The notes beneath the pieces were generated by a model. The model did not search any database, was not told the origin of the DNA, and saw nothing but the letters and a program-made list of their open reading frames with translations. Positions 6,321 through 9,242 of a DNA stretch of 9,242 nucleotides are shown in pieces. The translations under genes were made by a program, and so were the position numbers. The stretch spans positions 1-9,242 of the forward strand of contig CAZVJQ010000039.1 of the NCBI GenBank assembly GCA_964627125.1. The letters run 5' to 3'. This DNA comes from Fastidiosipila sp964627125. Its GTDB lineage: Bacteria > Bacillota > Clostridia > Saccharofermentanales > Fastidiosipilaceae. How positions within the stretch are numbered: the stretch's first letter is position 1; each line of letters opens with the position of its first letter.

Positions 6321-7108
6321 TGTTACTAACAATTGATGTAGGTAATACCAATATGCATTTTGGTTTATTTAAGGGGGAAGATCTTGTACATGACTTTCGC
6401 CTAAATAGTAAGGCAGATAGAACTGTCGATGAACTAGGTATTGTTATTTTGAATATGCTCGAAGTTATCTCAGTTACTAAAGAAGATGTCACAGGTGTTT
6501 TAATTAGTAGTGTAGTTCCTAATATTACAAGTTTGCTAAATGAGACATTTGAAAAATATTTCACTGCTGATATTGTGAAAGTAGGTCCAGGTAGCAAAAC
6601 CGGTATATCTGTCCAGACAGAAAATCCAAAAGAAGTAGGGGCAGATAGAATAGTAAACGTAGCTGCAGCTCATGAAATTTATAAGCGTAGTTGTATAGTT
6701 ATAGATTTTGGTACAGCGACTACCTTTGACTATGTGGATGCAGAAGGTGTATTTAGATATACAGTAATAATGCCTGGTTTGAATTTAGCAGCTCAAGCTC
6801 TATTTAGAGGTACTGCAAAACTTCCAGATGTTGAGATTATTAAGCCAGACTCCATACTTGCTTCTAATACTGTAACAGGTATGCAAGCAGGTATTGTCTA
6901 TGGTTACATTGGTGCTGTTAGATACACAATTCAAGAGCAGATGAAAGCTCTAGGAGATACACCTCTAGTTATAGCTACTGGTGGTATTGCTAAGACTGTG
7001 GTCAACGACATTAAAGAAATAGAAATTGTAAATCCTGACTTGGCTCTTGAAGGTATGAAAATTATTTACAAGAAAACTAAGGGTATCAGGGGCGATTTAG
7101 TTGATTAG
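6320..7108 (+). CDS. coaX: Type III pantothenate kinase
   Basis: Phosphorylates pantothenate with ATP, the first committed step of coenzyme A synthesis. This type has an acetate/sugar kinase/Hsp70-like fold and usually needs a monovalent cation. At 262 residues it is full length. Visible motifs are the N-terminal phosphate-binding DVGNTN (D6), SSVVPNIT, the pantothenate-site GADRIVN (107-113), the catalytic-region DFGTATTFD (129-137), MPGLNLAAQALFRGTAKLP, and the late ATP-site ATGG (219-222). The ATG overlaps the coaBC stop (TAATG), and AAGGAG (6307-6312) is correctly placed. It is the third gene of the operon after panT and coaBC, so an imported vitamin would be phosphorylated here and passed to CoaBC. 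No terminator follows directly; a promoter-like sequence for the next gene overlaps its last codons. Confidence 0.96.
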   Translation: MLLTIDVGNTNMHFGLFKGEDLVHDFRLNSKADRTVDELGIVILNMLEVISVTKEDVTGVLISSVVPNITSLLNETFEKYFTADIVKVGPGSKTGISVQTENPKEVGADRIVNVAAAHEIYKRSCIVIDFGTATTFDYVDAEGVFRYTVIMPGLNLAAQALFRGTAKLPDVEIIKPDSILASNTVTGMQAGIVYGYIGAVRYTIQEQMKALGDTPLVIATGGIAKTVVNDIKEIEIVNPDLALEGMKIIYKKTKGIRGDLVD

Positions 7109-7132
7109 AAATCGATATCATTTATAATGATA
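7101..7132 (+). promoter_or_regulatory. Promoter with palindromic operator candidate before the GH125 gene
   Basis: TTGATT (7101-7106) and a perfect TATAAT (7123-7128) at 16-base spacing form a promoter overlapping the coaX stop codon. The -10 lies inside a perfect inverted repeat, TATCATT-TAT-AATGATA (7116-7132). A repressor bound there would block RNA polymerase directly. There is no T tract, so it does not look like a terminator. The operator role is inference. Confidence 0.5.
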
Positions 7133-7164
7133 AATAAATAAAAAAGTAGATGGGGAACATTTAG

Positions 7165-8451
7165 ATGTTAAACAGAAAAGAAGAGTTAGACAATGCAATT
7201 GATGAGATCATAAATACATATCTCGAAAAACTGCCTGAAGATGAGAAACTTAGAACTGTATTTAGTAATACATATGCAAGTTCAGCAAAATCTACAGTTG
7301 AGTTTTTAGAGAATGGTGAAGTATTTATGTTGACAGGAGATATCCCAGCTATGTGGTTGAGAGATTCATCTGCACAAGTAGTTCACTATTTAGATTTCAT
7401 GGAAGATTATCCTATACTAAATGACTTAGTAAGTGGATTAATTAAGAGACAAATGCGTTATATCAATATCGATCCATATGCAAATGCTTTCAATATTGAT
7501 GACAGTGAACTTCGTGGACACCATACAGATGAAACAGATTTTAAATCTAAATGGCAATGGGAAAGAAAATATGAGATTGACTCTTTATGTTACCCAGTCT
7601 GGCTCCTAAATGAATATTGGCAAAGAACTAAGGATGAGAGTATTTTCAATGATGTAGTTGAAGATGCTTTCAACAATATAATCGATGTTTGGACTGTTGA
7701 GCAAAACCATGAGACTGAATCTGAGTACTTCTTTATGAGAGATACTACTGTTCCTACAGACACTCTTGTAAGAGAAGGTAAGGGAGCTAAAACAGCTCAC
7801 ACAGGTATGACCTGGTCAGGTTTCCGTCCAAGTGATGATGCTTGTGACTATGGCTATTTAGTACCTGCTAATATGTTTGCAGTTGTAGCTTTAGATTATA
7901 TCCAAAAATTTGCTGCTGAAATTTTTAAGAATGAAGATTTAGCAAATAGAGCACAAAACTTAAGAAATGAAATTGAAGCTGGAATTAACAACCACGCTAT
8001 CGTTGAAGATGAAGATTTTGGAAAAATCTATGTATATGAGACAGATGGTTTAGGAAACTACAATCTTATGGATGACGCTAATGTTCCAAGCTTACTTTCT
8101 ATTCCATGGTTGAGGTATAGAGATAATGATGATGAGATTTACCAAAATACTAGAAAGTTCATTTTAAGTAAGAAGAATCCATTCTTCTATGAAGGTGAAT
8201 ATGCTAAAGGTATTGGTAGCCCTCACACTCCTAAGAACTATATTTGGCACATTGCATTATCTATGCAAGGATTAACTGCTAGAACTAGAGAAGAGAAGCT
8301 AGACATTATTGATACTCTATTGAAGACTGATGGTGGTACTGATGTAATGCATGAAGGATTCGATCCTAATAACCCAAGTAGATTTACAAGAGAGTGGTTC
8401 GCATGGTCTAATTCATTATTCGCATCATTAGTAATGGATGTATATAAATAA
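7165..8451 (+). CDS. GH125 exo-alpha-1,6-mannosidase (metal-independent)
   Basis: Predicted inverting exo-alpha-mannosidase of family GH125 (formerly DUF1237), which removes alpha-1,6-linked mannose as found in N-glycan cores. At 428 residues it has the family's usual length, spanning one alpha/alpha-toroid domain. Conserved blocks visible are DIPAMWLRDSSAQV (59-72), the RYINIDPYANAFN stretch, WERKYEIDSLCYPVWLL, SGFRPSDDACDYGYLVPANMF and MHEGFDPNNPSRFTREWFAWSN. D224 and E397 are the likely general acid and base: their 173-residue separation equals that of the Asp/Glu pairs known in the clostridial and pneumococcal enzymes. There is no signal peptide, so it should act in the cytoplasm on imported oligosaccharides. 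TGGGGA precedes the ATG by eight bases. It follows coaX by 56 bases but probably has its own promoter; no metabolic link to CoA is apparent. A terminator follows. Confidence 0.94.
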   Translation: MLNRKEELDNAIDEIINTYLEKLPEDEKLRTVFSNTYASSAKSTVEFLENGEVFMLTGDIPAMWLRDSSAQVVHYLDFMEDYPILNDLVSGLIKRQMRYINIDPYANAFNIDDSELRGHHTDETDFKSKWQWERKYEIDSLCYPVWLLNEYWQRTKDESIFNDVVEDAFNNIIDVWTVEQNHETESEYFFMRDTTVPTDTLVREGKGAKTAHTGMTWSGFRPSDDACDYGYLVPANMFAVVALDYIQKFAAEIFKNEDLANRAQNLRNEIEAGINNHAIVEDEDFGKIYVYETDGLGNYNLMDDANVPSLLSIPWLRYRDNDDEIYQNTRKFILSKKNPFFYEGEYAKGIGSPHTPKNYIWHIALSMQGLTARTREEKLDIIDTLLKTDGGTDVMHEGFDPNNPSRFTREWFAWSNSLFASLVMDVYK

Positions 8452-8471
8452 AAAAAGTTTGTTGAAATGAG

Positions 8472-8503
8472 AAGAGGCTAGGTATAAAAACCTAGCCTCT
8501 TTT
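8472..8503. terminator. Terminator between the GH125 and SH3-protein genes
   Basis: A perfect 12-bp stem, AAGAGGCTAGGT pairing with ACCTAGCCTCTT around an ATAAAA loop, ends in TTTT on the plus strand. It lies between convergent genes and probably ends GH125 transcription; its minus-strand tail (CTCATTTC) is weaker. Confidence 0.88.
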
Positions 8504-8525
8504 AATATTATATTCTTGTTTAGAT

Positions 8526-9242
8526 TTAGCTATCTAAATCATCTAATTCATTTTCTACTATATCATCTTCAGTTGCTAAGTTTCTTCTTAGAATTATATA
8601 AACAATAATTAAGATTACTAATGCAGCTGCAAGAATTCCAATGATCAATGTGATATTACTTGGTGAATTATTAGAGTTCTGATTTGAAGGAGTAGTTGTT
8701 GCTTCAGAAGGTGTTGTACTTGGGTCTGTATCTTCAGGAGTGTCATCTACATTATCGTCACTAGCACTAGTTTCAGCACCAAATACCTCTAATTCAGCAT
8801 CTGTCTCTTCGTCATAGTTTCTTACATCTTCAGCTCTAACATAAGCGATTGTGCCATTATAATCTATCTCATACCATTCACTCTCGTCACCAGTATTAAT
8901 AGTCAAGCTGATTGGTTCTATGATCATATCTGAGCTAATCTCACCTATGGTATCTGAATCAACAACAGGGGAGCTGTAAACTTCAATTTCTTCATAAGTT
9001 ACTACTCTATATCCGTCATCGAAAGGTTCTCTTGCTAATACTAAGTCATCACCAGAAACTGTTGTTGTTTCTGTTCCATCACTGTCTTCTTCAGTTGTTT
9101 CTGATGTATCTTCTTCAGTTGTAGTTGTCGTGTCAACAGTAGTTGTAGTTTCACCTTCATTACTTTCAACTTCATCTAGATATGATCCAGCTAAGTATAC
9201 ATCTTGACCATTTAGTTCAAAGACATACCAGCCATTATCTGT
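8526..9242 (-). CDS. SH3-domain surface protein with C-terminal membrane anchor (5' partial)
   Basis: The reading frame is open from the window edge to TAA at 8526, giving 238 residues of the C-terminal part; the start lies beyond 9242. In order: the end of one SH3-like domain (NGWYVFELNGQDVYLAGSYL, about 3-22), a Thr/Glu/Asp-rich linker (about 25-65), a second bacterial SH3-like domain (about 82-142, with EEIEVYSSP and SEWYEIDYNGTIAYVRAEDV), a Ser/Thr/Asn/Pro-rich stretch (about 155-195), one transmembrane helix (about 197-218, ending in RR) and an acidic tail of about 20 residues. This suggests an exported protein with repeated SH3 domains outside the cell and a short tail inside. Such domains often bind peptidoglycan or glycan; no enzyme domain is visible in this part. 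The internal ATG at 8927 would start in mid-domain and is not the true start. Confidence 0.85.
   Translation of the reverse strand, partial: TDNGWYVFELNGQDVYLAGSYLDEVESNEGETTTTVDTTTTTEEDTSETTEEDSDGTETTTVSGDDLVLAREPFDDGYRVVTYEEIEVYSSPVVDSDTIGEISSDMIIEPISLTINTGDESEWYEIDYNGTIAYVRAEDVRNYDEETDAELEVFGAETSASDDNVDDTPEDTDPSTTPSEATTTPSNQNSNNSPSNITLIIGILAAALVILIIVYIILRRNLATEDDIVENELDDLDS
9085..9122. repeat. Short direct repeat encoding the Thr/Glu linker
   Basis: The 14-mer TCTTCTTCAGTTGT occurs at 9085-9098 and again at 9109-9122, a 24-base period. It encodes two copies of TTEED in the linker between the SH3 domains. Such in-frame repeats can change linker length by slippage or recombination. Confidence 0.6.

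Noticed and set aside
5267..6597. Several minus-strand open frames opposite coaBC and coaX
   Set aside because: Both plus-strand genes have all expected catalytic motifs; the antisense frames are Ser/Leu-rich shadows without starts or domains.
7116..7132. Hairpin after coaX as a transcription terminator
   Set aside because: The stem is only 7 bp and all but two pairs are A-T, and it is followed by TAAATAAATA, not a T run. An operator or promoter reading fits better.
8925..8927. ATG at 8927 as the start of a 133-residue protein
   Set aside because: The frame stays open upstream to the window edge and encodes clear SH3-like sequence there, so this ATG is internal.

Overview
The window reads as a chromosomal segment of a low-GC Bacillota (Firmicutes-type) bacterium. 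The DNA is AT-rich, arginine is mostly AGA, genes are preceded by strong AGGAGG-type ribosome binding sites, and gene ends carry compact hairpin-plus-T terminators. The gene set (ECF-type vitamin uptake, type III pantothenate kinase, intracellular glycosidases, an SH3-domain membrane protein) suits a host-associated, probably fermentative organism. The sequence does not settle the genus. No tRNA, rRNA, CRISPR array, insertion sequence or phage gene was seen, and no intergenic stretch exceeds 300 bases.

Layout. (1) 2-1321 (+) is an NCS2-family xanthine/uric-acid-type purine permease ending in a strong terminator. (2) 1510-2070 (+) stands alone between its own promoter and terminator. It is a small cytoplasmic protein with Cu/Zn-superoxide-dismutase/CHRD-like histidine motifs and a perfect EF-hand calcium loop, and is the least understood gene here. 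(3) 2234-3775 (+) is a DUF4091/GH123-like glycosidase interrupted by a 100-N assembly gap. (4) 3841-4326 (-) is a MutT-like Nudix hydrolase, convergent with (3) and divergent from (5). (5) 4460-7108 (+) is a tight three-gene coenzyme A operon: an ECF S component (probably PanT, for pantothenate), coaBC and coaX, with overlapping ends. (6) 7165-8451 (+) is a GH125 exo-alpha-1,6-mannosidase with its own promoter-like sequence inside a palindrome. (7) 8526-9242 (-) is the C-terminal part of a surface protein with SH3 domains, a Thr/Glu-rich linker and a C-terminal membrane anchor. Its N-terminus lies beyond the window.

How the genes work together. PanT would bring in pantothenate, CoaX phosphorylates it, and CoaBC converts 4'-phosphopantothenate to 4'-phosphopantetheine, so most of the route from external vitamin to CoA is in one operon. 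The two glycosidases lack signal peptides and probably act on imported host-type glycan fragments. They are not adjacent, but a similar sequence overlaps the probable -10 region of both. The permease, Nudix hydrolase and SH3 protein have no evident link to these pathways.
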